Part shown: one piece after another, positions 1 to 10,896 of the stretch | Numbering within the stretch: the stretch's first letter is position 1 | Layout: each line of letters opens with the position of its first letter | DNA from: Amphiduros pacificus | Taxonomy: Eukaryota; Annelida; Polychaeta; Phyllodocida; Hesionidae | NCBI GenBank assembly: GCA_949316495.1 | Contig: OX439000.1 | Coordinates: 932,501-996,500 of the forward strand | Direction of reading: 5' to 3' | Length of the DNA: 64,000 nt | Program-made: the position numbers and the translations under genes | Notes under the pieces: generated by a model | What the model was told of the DNA's origin: nothing | The model's database searches: none | The model's input: only the letters and a program-made list of their open reading frames with translations

Positions 1-427
1 ACATGAACATTTATAGGCCTCCACCCACTACAAAGATGAAAGTTACTGTATGTTAATGTATGGAATTCCACAACCACAATGCAGTACAAAGAGAGGTAGT
101 AAATGACTCAACCTCTCCATTCAGAGTATGTGATATGAAGCTTGTAAGAAAGTTTCAACATTAGAGTGTTATTTGTAGCGGAGGGCTTTGTGTTTGAGAC
201 ACTTTCTCTCATGTGTCACTTATTTCTTATAGCTAAAGCCCTGTCTCATTAGTTTTATTAACGATGACTCTCTGTAAGGTCAGAACAGAGATCAAGGCAA
301 GGCTCTTTGTCATCATGTCACATTTGGTGTGTGACACTGGATTCTTCAGTATATTAACAAATATTTGGCAAATGATTGGAGAAAGTTGAGTCTGTGACAT
401 GAATGTCATGACCCTCATGATAGCAGA
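1..427. other. No recognised feature
   Basis: Non-repetitive AT-rich sequence. I see no coding or repeat signal. Confidence 0.5.
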
Positions 428-1290
428 TCATGACATTTAACATTTTCACTTTCAATATTTTCACCTTCAACATCTTAACATTTAACATCTTAACCTTCAA
501 CATCTTAACCTTCAACATCTTAACCTTCAACATCTTAACCTTCAACATCTTAACCTTCAACATTTTTACCTTCAACATCTTAACCTTCAACATCTTAACC
601 TTCAACATCTTAACCTTCAACATCTTAACATTCAACATCTTAACATTCAATAATTTCACCTTCAACGTTAACATCTTAACATTCAACATCTTAACATTCA
701 ACATCTTAACATTCAACATCTTAACATTCAACATCTTAACATTCAACATCTTAACATTCAACATCTTAACATTCAACATCTTAACATTCAACATCTTAAC
801 CTTCAACATCTTAACCTTCAACGTTAACATCTTAACATTCAACATCTTAACATTCAACATCTTAACATTCAACATCTTAACATTCAACATCTTAACATTC
901 AACATCTTAACATTCAACATCTTAACATTCAACATCTTAACATTCAACATCTTAACATTCAACATCTTAACATTCAATAATTTCACCTTCAACATTTTTA
1001 CCTTCAACATTTTTACCTTCAACATTTTTACCTTAAACAATTTTACCTTAAACATTTTACCTTCAACGTTTTTACCTTCAACGTTTTTACCTTCAAAATT
1101 TTTACCTTCAACATTTTTACCTTCAACATCTTAACCTTCAACATCTTCACCTTCAACATCTTCACCTTCAACATCTTCACCTTCAACATCTTCACCTTCA
1201 ACATCTTAACCTTCAGAGTTATGACCTTCAACATTTTCACCTTCAGAATTATGACCTTCAACAGTTTCACCTTCAACATGTTCACCTTCT
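428..1290. repeat. 15-bp minisatellite
   Basis: Unit caacatcttaacctt and variants, roughly 57 copies. Both strands are stop-free, giving LTFNI repeats on + and MLNVK-type repeats on -; these are not proteins. Two copies (near 665 and 822) carry an extra acgttaac, suggesting a local higher-order duplication. The last units drift into ttcaccttctccag, which reads as a splice acceptor. Confidence 0.95.
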
Positions 1291-1294
1291 CCAG

Positions 1295-1451
1295 ACGGCC
1301 CCGGCTACTACATGCACCTTCAGCATATCGCCCAGTAGACTATTCTGTTAGGAGGAGACACTTCCCTAAGAGTGGTGCCCATTATTACAGTGTAGGTGGC
1401 TTTTCACAAGGATGGCGCGAATATAACTATGGCGCATATTATGAGGCAATA
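1295..1451 (+). other. Candidate cryptic exon (weak)
   Basis: After ttcaccttctccag (AG at 1293-1294) a stop-free frame of 52 codons runs to a strong donor-like GTAAGT at 1452. Its translation is Tyr/Gly/Arg-rich, for example GGFSQGWREYNYGAYYEAI, and looks less random than neighbouring frames. No family was recognised, and the acceptor is supplied by the end of the minisatellite. It may be chance. Confidence 0.2.
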
Positions 1452-2348
1452 GTAAGTGTAACAGGAAGTACATATCATCTCCTTCCGGTTATCATCTGTA
1501 ACGTTCTTGCCTTGTCTCTTTGTACATCACCACAAACTGGTGTGTTGATTTTTTTATCATCTATTACGAATGCAGACATAACAATCAGATGGATTTGGCG
1601 GCTGGCAACTATATAGCTCATTAGGACATTAGAGCTATTATGATTAGAAACCAGTACATCTTTGTAAATGGAAATTCCCTTCAGTCAGATGTACCAATAA
1701 CAAACTTGATGCGTTAACTTCCTCATGTTGATATGTAATTGTCAAGAGAAAAGTTTGCTGATATAATGATAACATTCGTGCAGTATATTTGACCATCAGT
1801 AATATCGGACCATATATATATTGCATTGCTGGCTCATTATTAAGCAGGAATATCAGAGATGTATTCTATGTGGGTTGATTATATATTAGTGAGCCTGAAG
1901 CCCTCAGCTCAGCAGCCTTGGCATTATGTGTGAACTGAATCCTAGATACACTTCTCAAACACCACAATTACCCCAGATATTGCAACAAACAGAACATTGC
2001 ACACCAGGAGACGTGACTCATCTTCAAAGTAATCTTTCAACATTAAGAGGAGAAGTTCATGAAGCTCTGAACACCGAGGCGGCTCCATTGTATTAGATCT
2101 ACTGCCATGAAGTTGCACTGTGAAGTCAGTGGAGATTTGCTCTTTGCGTGTGAAAGGAAGATAAAATGCCACCAGTTCTGGTTCCTTTAGCCTACCTGCA
2201 GTACCCACAGCGGAATGCCCACTCTTAACAACAAGGCATTGCTTTCTTTATGAAGCTTTAAAGACATTTTTTGTCTAAATTCTCTGACAATGTTCTATGC
2301 GTGATGCTGTATAAACAGGTCTGCCAAGAAGTGCGAACTTAGGATAGC
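1452..2348. other. No recognised feature
   Basis: AT-rich non-repetitive DNA. An 88-codon minus-strand frame at 1942-2208 has no recognisable motif or splice context. Confidence 0.5.
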
Positions 2349-2978
2349 CCAAGATGTAACATGGCAAAGCGGCCATCAGTCAACCAGTGTTAGGTCAGTC
2401 AGCTATCAGCTCCATCTCTCGGCACACGCTGACCACACACTGACCACACGCTGACCACACACTGACCACATACTGACCACATACTGACCACACGCTGACC
2501 ACATACTGACAAGATGTAACATGGCAAAGTAGCCATCAGTCAATCACTGAAGTGTGAAGCCAGTCAGCTATCAGCTCCATCTCTCAGCACACACTGACCA
2601 CACACTGACCACACGCTGACCACATGCTGACCACACGCTGACCACACGCTGACCACAAACTGACCACACGCTGACCACACACTGACCACACACTGACCAC
2701 ACACTGACCACACACTGACCACATACTGACCACACACTGACCACACACTGACAAGATGTAACATGGTAAAGCAGCCATCAGTCAACCAGTGAAGTGTTAA
2801 GACAGCCAGCTATCAGCTTCATCTCTCAGCACATACTGACCACACACTGACCACACGCTGACCACATGCTGACCACATGCTGACCACACGCTGACCACAA
2901 ACTGACCACACGCTGACCACACGCTGACCACACACTGACCACATACTGACCACACGCTAACCATACACTGACCACATC
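2349..2978. repeat. Composite repeat: three blocks of an 11-bp unit behind an about 80-bp spacer
   Basis: The 11-bp unit ctgaccacacg/a forms blocks at about 2425-2510, 2586-2752 and 2830-2978. Each is preceded by a copy of one spacer (starting aagatgtaacatggcaaag at 2350, 2511 and 2752). So the whole is a tandem repeat of spacer plus a variable number of 11-mers. Frames on the minus strand through it are artefacts. Confidence 0.92.
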
Positions 2979-4082
2979 ACTTTGTAATGAGCTCTTCTCA
3001 CAGCAATATCATGCTACCCATCCACTCACAACACTCACATGTAAAAATCATAAAGCCAACCCACTAAAGTGGCTACATTCACAGCACAGCGCGGTTTCTA
3101 CGATCTCTCCAATTAACCATTCCCACCAGACTTTCTTTATCTGAAATCAACAAACCATATATAAAAATACAACTGATTCCCTTGTATTGTCCTTGATTTA
3201 TAAATCAATGACTTAACTTAGACACATCGGATATTTAACTTGATCAAGTAGGAAAATGTGGCCCCGGATTTATGTTTGTGGTTCACAGGTCCAGAATGTT
3301 ATCTCATGCTTCCTGTCAGCTACTATGATAAACTGGTCCTGTTCCAACTGTTTCACCTTTACCATCAAGGTATCGGGTGAACATCAGGTGTTTGCTGCCA
3401 TGATACGCCGCGTGTCTCGGTTTTAATATGAAATAGATTAAAGAGTTGTTTTGTTTGTTTGGGAGCTGCAGAAAATGGCATATTTTCTATGAACATCTTT
3501 CCAGAGCAAGACTTTTATATCTCAAGGCATTTTTGTAAACTGATCAAGGATGTTCAAACAGAGTTGACTGAACTGATTAAGATATTGCTTATGCTGAAAC
3601 GTATCTGTTGAAATATTCCAATCATATGAAGCGTTAGTCTCTGCATGCGTTTGTAAATATGTGAATTAGAAGGCTTAACTGGCAGTTTGCTCAGAATTAC
3701 AACCTGTTCTACTGAGGGTCTATCAGTCAGACTAAGTATCTGTACTTTACCAACCTGTCAGGGAGAAGATAATCTTACAGACCACAGACATATTAAGATA
3801 CAGTTTGTATATTTTTCTCGAAGCCTGTAGATCTGACGAATTCCCAGAAGTGGCTGAGGAAAAAGTCCTTGAAACCAAATTAACTTCTGATAAATAGTGT
3901 GTTTACTTTGAGTATTTGAACTAATCTCTGTCATTTAATTGGTACTTATATTAATATAAGTGCTAATTGGGCTCAACTCTCCTTTACATCAAGCTCACTC
4001 TAACACCCACTCCAATTAGACGATTACTTTGGCTTGATTGTATGAAATCTTCGTGTCCTTTGTGAACCGAGTATGACCTATA
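2979..4082. other. No recognised feature
   Basis: Non-repetitive AT-rich DNA with no convincing frame or inverted repeat. Confidence 0.5.
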
Positions 4083-4587
4083 AAATGACGTCATGCTATA
4101 TGAAGTGCCCCTTATTGGTCTATACAATGAGACAGGGTGTGGTTTAGATGACGTCATGCTGTATGAAGTGCCCCTTATTGGTCTATACAATGAGACAGGG
4201 TGTGGTTTAGATGACGTCATGCTGTATGAAGTGCCCCTTATTGGTCTATACAATGAGACAGGGTGTGGTTTAGATGACGTCATGCTGTATGAAGTGCCCC
4301 TTATTGGTCTATACAATGAGACAGGGTGTGGTTTAGATAACGTCATGCTGTATGAAGTGCCCCTATTGGTCTATACAATGAGACAGGGTGTGGTTTAGAT
4401 AACGTCATGCTGTATGAAGTGCCCCTTATTGGTCTATACAATGAGACAGGGTGTGGTTTAGATGACGTGATGCTAAATGAAGTGCCCTTATTGGTCTATA
4501 CAATGAGACAGGGTGTGGTTTAGATAACGTCATGCTGTATGAAGTGCCCCTTATTGGTCTATACAATGAGACAGGGTGTGGTTTAAA
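4083..4587. repeat. 63-bp minisatellite carrying palindromic CRE sites
   Basis: About eight units of about 63 bp. Each has gatgacgtcatgctgtatga, then gccccttattggtc and a ggtgtggttta block. Units 1-4 hold a perfect TGACGTCA (4086-4093, 4149-4156, 4212-4219, 4275-4282). Later units carry TAACGTCA or TGACGTGA. The ATTGG is an inverted CCAAT box. Because 63 is a multiple of three, both strands stay open; these frames are not genes. Confidence 0.95.
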
Positions 4588-5676
4588 TTATAGAAATATT
4601 CTGATGGGTGTCATAACAAATTTTGCTAATAATGTAATTGCTGATTGGGTTTCCTCATTTTGATGAATGTAAATCATATTATTTATTATTATTTATTTTT
4701 CTTTGCCATTCTCATTTACAAGATGTATGTTGTGGTCATGTGATCTCATTTATTCTGTTCACAAGACGCTATTCCCCGTCTCCAATGATATGTAGACCAT
4801 AGGATAGATAGCTTCAGCAGTTATTTTACTTCATATTTTATGAGACTTTCTTCATATTTTATAAGGCATTTGCTCATGATACGTATATTTAAGAAATGAA
4901 ATAACAAAGCTTTTTTCAAATACGAATAAACCTTGTGCACAATGATTAAGAAATGTGAAACTTCCAGAGAACAACTTTTCTTCAAATGAAAAATTCATAA
5001 AAAAGCTAAGTCACCGCGTAGAGATGATTAGGAGCCAAATTGGTTCATACATGCTGCATTTCTGCACTAACAGCCTAGAGGACCTGGTTTACGATTGAGC
5101 AAATGTCCTTTGTACACTGTTGAATCCTGATCCATATTTTCGCCTAATAGTACAGCTATATTGCATGGACTTCGCTTTTGATGTTGAATTCCTGACCTTC
5201 CTGACTTTTCTGACCTTCCTGTGCCTGGGCAGAGCCCCCTGCTGACAGAAAAAGAACTTGTAGCGAAATAAGGAATCCGGGAAAGGAGGGTCAATTTGAT
5301 TGACTGATTAACAGCATATAAATGTAAATGTTTTTGACAACACTCCAGGGGGCGCCTTTGAGAGCCCTTCATTTCCAAATTCTGTGTAAAATGTCTAATC
5401 TGAATTTTGGGGTTCTGTTTAAATCGTGTTTGTCTGACAGGCCCAAAAGATCGATGGTTTGAGTATGACCATGCACATCAGAGGCAGGTCACGGGGACCA
5501 GACATGTTTGCATCAGGCAGAGGAAGGGGCGAGGGCATCACGCTACACAGCTCTGATCTCAGCCAATATCGATTATAGCTGCATTATGACACAGACCTCA
5601 GCTGAAAATTGGTTATATCAAAACAGAAAGTCTTTTACTTAAAGAGAGAGGGATTCTTTACACCCGATTGAGAGAT
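4588..5676. other. No recognised feature
   Basis: Non-repetitive DNA with small gaccttcctg micro-repeats near 5193-5222. A 103-codon minus-strand frame (5067-5378) has no recognised domain; I would not call it a gene. Confidence 0.45.
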
Positions 5677-8531
5677 AATAATAATAATAATAATAAAATT
5701 TGTATAGCGCTGATACCAGACAAGTCTGTTCATAGCGCTGAGTTCAGGACATGCATCCTGAAGAGATGAGTTTTCAGCCTACTCTTAAACGAGGAGACTG
5801 ACGTGCTTGTCCTAATATCAGTAGGCAAGGAATTCCATAGTCGTGGGCCTACAGATGAGAAGGCCCTGTCACCTATTGTCCTTAGCCTGGTTTTAGGTAC
5901 CTGTAGGTGGGTGCCATCATTGGACCTTAGACAGCGTTCACCTTCTTTAATCAGGAGTAGATCCCGTAAGTAAGGCGGAGCCTTACCGTTAAGGGCTTTC
6001 CAGGTTAATAGGAGGATTTTAAAATCAATTCTCGCATGAACGGGAAGCCAATGCAGTTCCCTTAATTTTCCTGAAATGTGATCAAATTTCCTGATTTTTC
6101 CAACTACCCGTGCTGCAGAGTTTTGGAGGTATTGCAGCTTCCTGATGTCAGTTTTAGGAAGACCTGCTAGAAGACCATTACCATAGTCAAGGGTGGATGT
6201 AACAAAAGCATGGGTAAGTGTTACCGCGGTCTTCTCGTCTAGACAATGTCTGATGGCCGCCAGGTTCCTGATGTGATAATAGCCCTTCTGACACATTTTC
6301 CTGATCTGGGCCTTCATGTCCATGTTGGAGTCAAATGTGATACCAAGGTCGACAACTGACTGACTAGGAGCAATATCAGAGTCACCCACTTTGATTGTGG
6401 ATGGGATACTGCTATGGGTGGTAGTACTGTATCTGTCAGTACATATGAGCATCTCTGTCTTTCCATCATTTATCTTCATCTTGTTTGATATGAGGAAATT
6501 CCTGACTTCCCTGACACACTCCTCCAATTTGTGTCTGCTCATATCCACATGATGGGGAGAGGCGTGGTCCATAGGGATGTAGATCTGAGTATCATCTGCA
6601 TAAATATGATAGCTCAGACTATATTTTGTAAGTATATCAGATAGGGGTGTCATGTAAATGGTGAACAGTATAGGACCCAAGACTGAGCCCTGGGGTACCC
6701 CATATTTTAGGGATTTGAGACAGGATCTGTGGATCCCCACCTTCACACATTGCTTTCTGTCCATTAGGTATGACCGAATCCAGGAGAGTGCATGACCTGT
6801 GACGTTGCATCTATCCCTAAGCCTGTCCAAGAGGATTTTATGGTCAATAGTGTCAAAAGCAGCGGAAAGGTCAAGCAACAACAAGATAACTGCCTTTCTA
6901 TTGTCAAGGCAGCCTAAGATATCATTTTGCACTTTTAGCAAAGCAGTTTCAGTGCTGTGATATTCCTTATAGGCTGATTGAAACTTGTCAGTAAGACCAT
7001 TCCTTACAAGATGGGGGACTAGTTGGTCTGCAACTGCCCTCTCAGTTAGTTTGGAGACAAATGTTAGGTTGGAAACAGGCCTATAGTTTTTTTCAACCAG
7101 TTCCAGACCTAGCTTCTTCAGCAGGGGTGTTATGATGGCTATTTTCATATTTTCCGATACTGCTGATTCCATCAGTGATTTATTTATGATGGAAGTAATT
7201 ATTGGTAGGAGGTCATCTAAAAGGTCAAGTAGGAGCCAGGTTGGAATTGGATCAAGGTCACATGACTTCTTTGCTGACCTTTTGACCAATTTCCGTACGT
7301 CATCAATGGTTAGGGGTGTGAACCTATCCAGACAAGTAGTACTATTGTTTGTAGTGTCACCTGGTGGCGAAATTTGACCGGGTGGAGCATTATCAATGTC
7401 CAGGCGGATTCTCTCTATTTTTTCAAGAAAGAATGTGTTGAACTTCTCAGCTTGAGTAGTCTCACAGTCAGATTGGGGCATAGGAGTGTCCTTTTTCTTG
7501 TGCATGACTGTGTCAATGACTCTAAAAAGCTTTTTGGGGTCATGTTTATTTTCTTCAACCAGGTTGGAAAAATATGATGATTGAGCAGATTTAAGCATTG
7601 AGTTGTATTTGTTCCTTTGAGAGTTATACAGCTCCCTGTCAATGCGAGTGCCAGTCTTGCTCATTTTTCTCTCAAGCCTCCTCTTGAGAGATCTTTCCAG
7701 CTTTAATTGGTCACTCATCCAAGGTACAGGTTTGCGTTGGGTAACCATGGCAACCTTAATTGGTGCATGTTTGTCCATGAGTGATGTGAGTTCCCTATCA
7801 TAGTAATTTACCATGTCCTCCAGTGATAAATGTTCCCAAGTTGAGTCTCTATCAGTTAGGGATTTAATGTCCCTTCTTAGGGATTCAAGATCTAATGCCT
7901 TGAAATTCCTAAATTTGATAGATTTTTTAGGGGGTTTAGGAGGTACAATGTCAAGGTAAATCTTAATCATTTTATGATCAGATAGGTATTCATCTACCAG
8001 GTGACTCTTCATGAGCTTATTTCTCCTGAAGGTCATGATTAGATCAAGGGTGTTCCCTAACCTATGGGTTGGTTCTTGAACCCATTGTGTTAGATCAAAG
8101 GTAGATAGGATGTCATTAAATTTAATGACATCCGGCTTTAAGGGCAAGTTGACATGGAAGTTGTAGTCACCAAGGAAAATGACCTCATGACTAAAGGAAC
8201 CATATTGTGCAACCAATTGGGTGAACTCATCATAGAACTCAGAGTAGGTATATCTATTCCGATCAGATGGTTCAGGTCTGTATATCACCACAAATGTTAC
8301 CTTTTTTCCCTTCAGTGTGATGGATGACTCCATGAGCTCCATGGTGGTGACTACTGGTTGGTTGGCCCTATTGGTTATGAAGGGAAGTTCAGATTTGTAT
8401 AAAATCCCTAATCCTCCCCCTGTGCGACCAATTCTGTGGTGCTTCTTATTATACAAGAGTAATACATTGATAGGTGAATTAGAGAGCAGAGAGGTGCCGA
8501 TTATGTATAATGGAAAGAGGTTGTAACTTCA
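5677..8531 (-). mobile_element. CR1/L2-clade non-LTR retrotransposon (LINE), 5'-truncated
   Basis: A LINE on the minus strand. Its 3' end is a (TTA)n-type microsatellite tail at 5677-5696, as many CR1/L2 elements have in place of poly(A). A 3' UTR of about 33 bases precedes the tail. It holds a perfect small hairpin, CAGAC-TT-GTCTG, flanked by two copies of CAGCGCTAT, the kind of 3' structure CR1/L2 reverse transcriptases are thought to recognise. The 5' end is truncated inside the endonuclease: the open frame stops at a TGA at 8529-8531 and no ORF1 or 5' UTR is visible. No target-site duplication was recognised. The rest is uninterrupted, so the insertion looks fairly young. Confidence 0.93.
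5730..8528 (-). CDS. LINE ORF2: AP endonuclease (partial) plus reverse transcriptase
   Basis: This frame encodes the target-primed retrotransposition protein of a CR1/L2-type LINE. Numbering from a TTG-encoded residue at 8456, 908 residues are open, and about 24 more codons are open upstream. The AP-endonuclease part shows GGGLGILY (13-20), GDYN (96-99) and SDH (159-161). Its first segment, with the catalytic Asn and Glu motifs, is missing because of 5' truncation, about 40 or more residues by comparison with the family. The reverse transcriptase shows FQSAYKEYHSTETALL (from 492), DLSAAFDTIDH (529-539), PQGSVLGP (588-595) and catalytic YADD (619-622). The C-terminal region ends with the clade-typical GPRLWNSLP (870-878). 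The stop is at 5730-5732. No natural start codon is evident, so this is a fragment with a reading frame, not a complete gene. The RT core has no visible damage. Confidence 0.93.
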   Translation of the reverse strand, partial: SYNLFPLYIIGTSLLSNSPINVLLLYNKKHHRIGRTGGGLGILYKSELPFITNRANQPVVTTMELMESSITLKGKKVTFVVIYRPEPSDRNRYTYSEFYDEFTQLVAQYGSFSHEVIFLGDYNFHVNLPLKPDVIKFNDILSTFDLTQWVQEPTHRLGNTLDLIMTFRRNKLMKSHLVDEYLSDHKMIKIYLDIVPPKPPKKSIKFRNFKALDLESLRRDIKSLTDRDSTWEHLSLEDMVNYYDRELTSLMDKHAPIKVAMVTQRKPVPWMSDQLKLERSLKRRLERKMSKTGTRIDRELYNSQRNKYNSMLKSAQSSYFSNLVEENKHDPKKLFRVIDTVMHKKKDTPMPQSDCETTQAEKFNTFFLEKIERIRLDIDNAPPGQISPPGDTTNNSTTCLDRFTPLTIDDVRKLVKRSAKKSCDLDPIPTWLLLDLLDDLLPIITSIINKSLMESAVSENMKIAIITPLLKKLGLELVEKNYRPVSNLTFVSKLTERAVADQLVPHLVRNGLTDKFQSAYKEYHSTETALLKVQNDILGCLDNRKAVILLLLDLSAAFDTIDHKILLDRLRDRCNVTGHALSWIRSYLMDRKQCVKVGIHRSCLKSLKYGVPQGSVLGPILFTIYMTPLSDILTKYSLSYHIYADDTQIYIPMDHASPHHVDMSRHKLEECVREVRNFLISNKMKINDGKTEMLICTDRYSTTTHSSIPSTIKVGDSDIAPSQSVVDLGITFDSNMDMKAQIRKMCQKGYYHIRNLAAIRHCLDEKTAVTLTHAFVTSTLDYGNGLLAGLPKTDIRKLQYLQNSAARVVGKIRKFDHISGKLRELHWLPVHARIDFKILLLTWKALNGKAPPYLRDLLLIKEGERCLRSNDGTHLQVPKTRLRTIGDRAFSSVGPRLWNSLPTDIRTSTSVSSFKSRLKTHLFRMHVLNSAL

Positions 8532-8677
8532 TTCAGATGGTTGGAGGTCTGACTATATTTGAATAAGTGTGATGCTCATTTCAAGTGTAAAACATAAAAA
8601 TAAGAGAGAAGTGTTGATTACATAATCATGAGGGGTGGATGGGGCATGAGTGTCTCAGTGAAATATGAGAGGAGTGT

Positions 8678-9210
8678 TGACAGGAGTAGGGCATTCAGTC
8701 TCGGTGACAGGCTTCCATCTGACCTGATATAGCCTACATGTGTTCTGACAGGAGTAGGGCATTCAGTCCCGGTGACAAGCTTCTATCTGACCTGATATAG
8801 CATACATGTGTTCTGACAGGAGTAGGGCATTCAGTCCCGGTGACAGGCTTCTATCTGACCTGATATAGCCTACATGTGTTCTGACAGGAGTGGGGCATTC
8901 AGTCCCGGTGACAGGCTTCTATCTGACCTGATATAGCCTACATGTGTTCTGACAGGAGTAGGGCATTCAGTCCCGGTGACAGGGTTCCATCTGACCTGAT
9001 ATAGCCTACATGTGTTCTGACAGTAGTAGGGCATTCAGTCTCGGTGACAGGCTTCCATCTGACCTGATATAGCCTACATGTGTTCTGACAGGAGTAGGGC
9101 ATTCAGTCCCGGTGACAGGCTTCTATCTGACCTGATATAGCATACATGTGTTCTGACAGGAGTAGGGCATTCAGTCCCGGTGACAGGCTTCCATCTGACC
9201 TGATATAACC
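8678..9210. repeat. 68-bp minisatellite
   Basis: About eight units of 68 bp starting with gacaggagtagggcattcag and including tctgacctgatatagc and ctacatgtgttct. Copies differ at a few positions only. It starts 150 bp beyond the truncated LINE 5' end. Confidence 0.95.
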
Positions 9211-9713
9211 AAGTTAGTGCTGAAAGTGTCGTCAATAGTAGAAAACCAAACACATATACATGCGTGATAGAGCTTATACAATAGGTTTAATGAGAAAAAC
9301 AATATCATATATGAGCAAACATCAACAGAAAATATATGATCGAGAGTCATATTAAAGTTAAAAATTCATACATAAAGCCGGGAATTCCTGGAATTCCGAA
9401 AAAGTCAAAATACGCTTGGGACGTATGGTGATTGTTGGAACTGGTGTTTTAATTTTCTTTCAGTTTAGAGAATAATATTAATCAAAACCTATTCTCATAT
9501 TCATACCAAAAGAAACTGGAGATGGATATTTTAAACATTAAACATTTTAATATACTACTTTTATCTTTTTTAATTTCCTATGACCAATCAGTTATATTAG
9601 GTCTGTTTTTATCTCAGGCGACATGCCGATCTGATGATCTCTGAGACTTAATATATTCTACAGAAATAGATTATGACGATAGGTACTTGTATAAGGGTCA
9701 GAGTATGAGGTTA
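9211..9713. other. Unassigned DNA with a double GGAATTCC palindrome
   Basis: Mostly AT-rich and non-repetitive. At 9379-9398 lies CGGGAATTCCTGGAATTCCG, two abutting NF-kB/Rel-like palindromes. Function unknown; it could be chance. Confidence 0.4.
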
Positions 9714-10050
9714 TGATGGACAGATTGGGCAGATATCATCAATCATCGGATGGACAGAGTGGGCAGTTATCATCAAGCATCAGATAGACAGAGTGGGCAG
9801 TTATCATCAATCATCAGATGGACAGAGTGGGCAGTTATCATCAATCATCAGATGGACAGAGTGGGCAGATATCATCAATCATCGGATGGACAGAGTGCGC
9901 AGTTATCATCAATCATCAGATGGACAGAGTGGGCAGTTATCATCAATCATCAGATGGACAGAGTGGGCAGTTATCATCAATCATCAGATGGACAGAGTGG
10001 TCAGTTATCATCAATCATCAGATGGACAGAGTGGGCAGTTATCATCAATG
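9714..10050. repeat. 34-bp minisatellite
   Basis: About ten units of 34 bp, each with gatggacagagtgggcagtt followed by atcatcaatcatca. All three forward frames are open through it, which is a property of the unit, not evidence for protein. Confidence 0.95.
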
Positions 10051-10564
10051 ATCATATTTCACCGCAATATTACAGAAACCTGAGATGCAGCTTGGCCACT
10101 ATATCGTGGTATTCATCCTCCATAATTCCGTGTGCGCATTACCATTTCAGGTTTGTTTCTGACTGTAAAGTTTGGTCATTCTGTTAGCTGTGTATTAGAT
10201 GTTTGTTCTCTTATTCTGTCTGTGTTGTCGGCTGCGTTGCTATGCTGATTTTCCCAATGTAATATTTCATAGTGCTTTCTGTTCATCTAAGTTTGTGGAC
10301 ACCAAATCATTTAGATCATTGAGATACCTTTTATCTTTTGATAAAAGGCATATTTTGTCGAGATGGGCGAAAATAGCATGTGTTCTCTGATTATCTATTT
10401 GAGAAAACCAATTTTCAAGATGTGTACTTTCAAGATAGCTATTTCATTAGCTAAAGGCAATGAGCGCACATCTTGGTTTCGTAGAGAAGCAATGTTCATC
10501 TACAACCAAAAGCCGCAAGGCCTTGATTTGATGGCATCAAGAGTAATGAGACAAAGCTGTCCAA
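10051..10564. other. No recognised feature
   Basis: Non-repetitive sequence with two 60-73-codon frames lacking motifs. Confidence 0.5.
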
Positions 10565-10896
10565 AGCCTAGAGTGATGATATAGAGCCGTCTAGAGTGAT
10601 GATATAGAGCTGTCTAGAGTGATGATATAGAGCCGTCTAGAGTGATGATATAGAGCCGTCTAGAGTGATGATATAGAGCTGTCTAGAGTGATGATATAGA
10701 GCTGTCTAGAGTGATGATATAGAGCTGTCTAGAGTGATGATGCAGAGCTGTCTAGAGTGATGATGCAGAGCTGTCTAGAGTGATGATGTAGAACCGTCTA
10801 GAGTGATGATGCAAAGCCGTCTAGAGTGATGATATAGAGCTGTCTAGAGTGATGATGTAGAGCTGTCTAGAGTGATGATGTAGAGCTGTCTAGAGT
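10565..10896. repeat. 23-bp minisatellite
   Basis: About 14 units of 23 bp, with gtctagagtgatgatataga plus gcc or gct. It carries the palindrome TCTAGA in every unit and is joined directly to the 54-bp array on its right. Confidence 0.95.

Noticed and set aside
354-1285. Long frames of LTFNI and MLNVK repeats on both strands
   Set aside because: Period 15 with no stop in either strand explains them.
5067-5378. 103-codon minus-strand frame as a gene
   Set aside because: No recognised domain or splice signals; composition does not stand out.
8678-9210. CRISPR-like periodic repeat
   Set aside because: The whole 68-bp unit is repeated, with no unique spacers; the genome is eukaryotic. The same applies to all other arrays here.
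9379-9398. Double NF-kB/Rel-like palindrome as a regulatory site
   Set aside because: A single isolated occurrence with no promoter nearby; could be chance.
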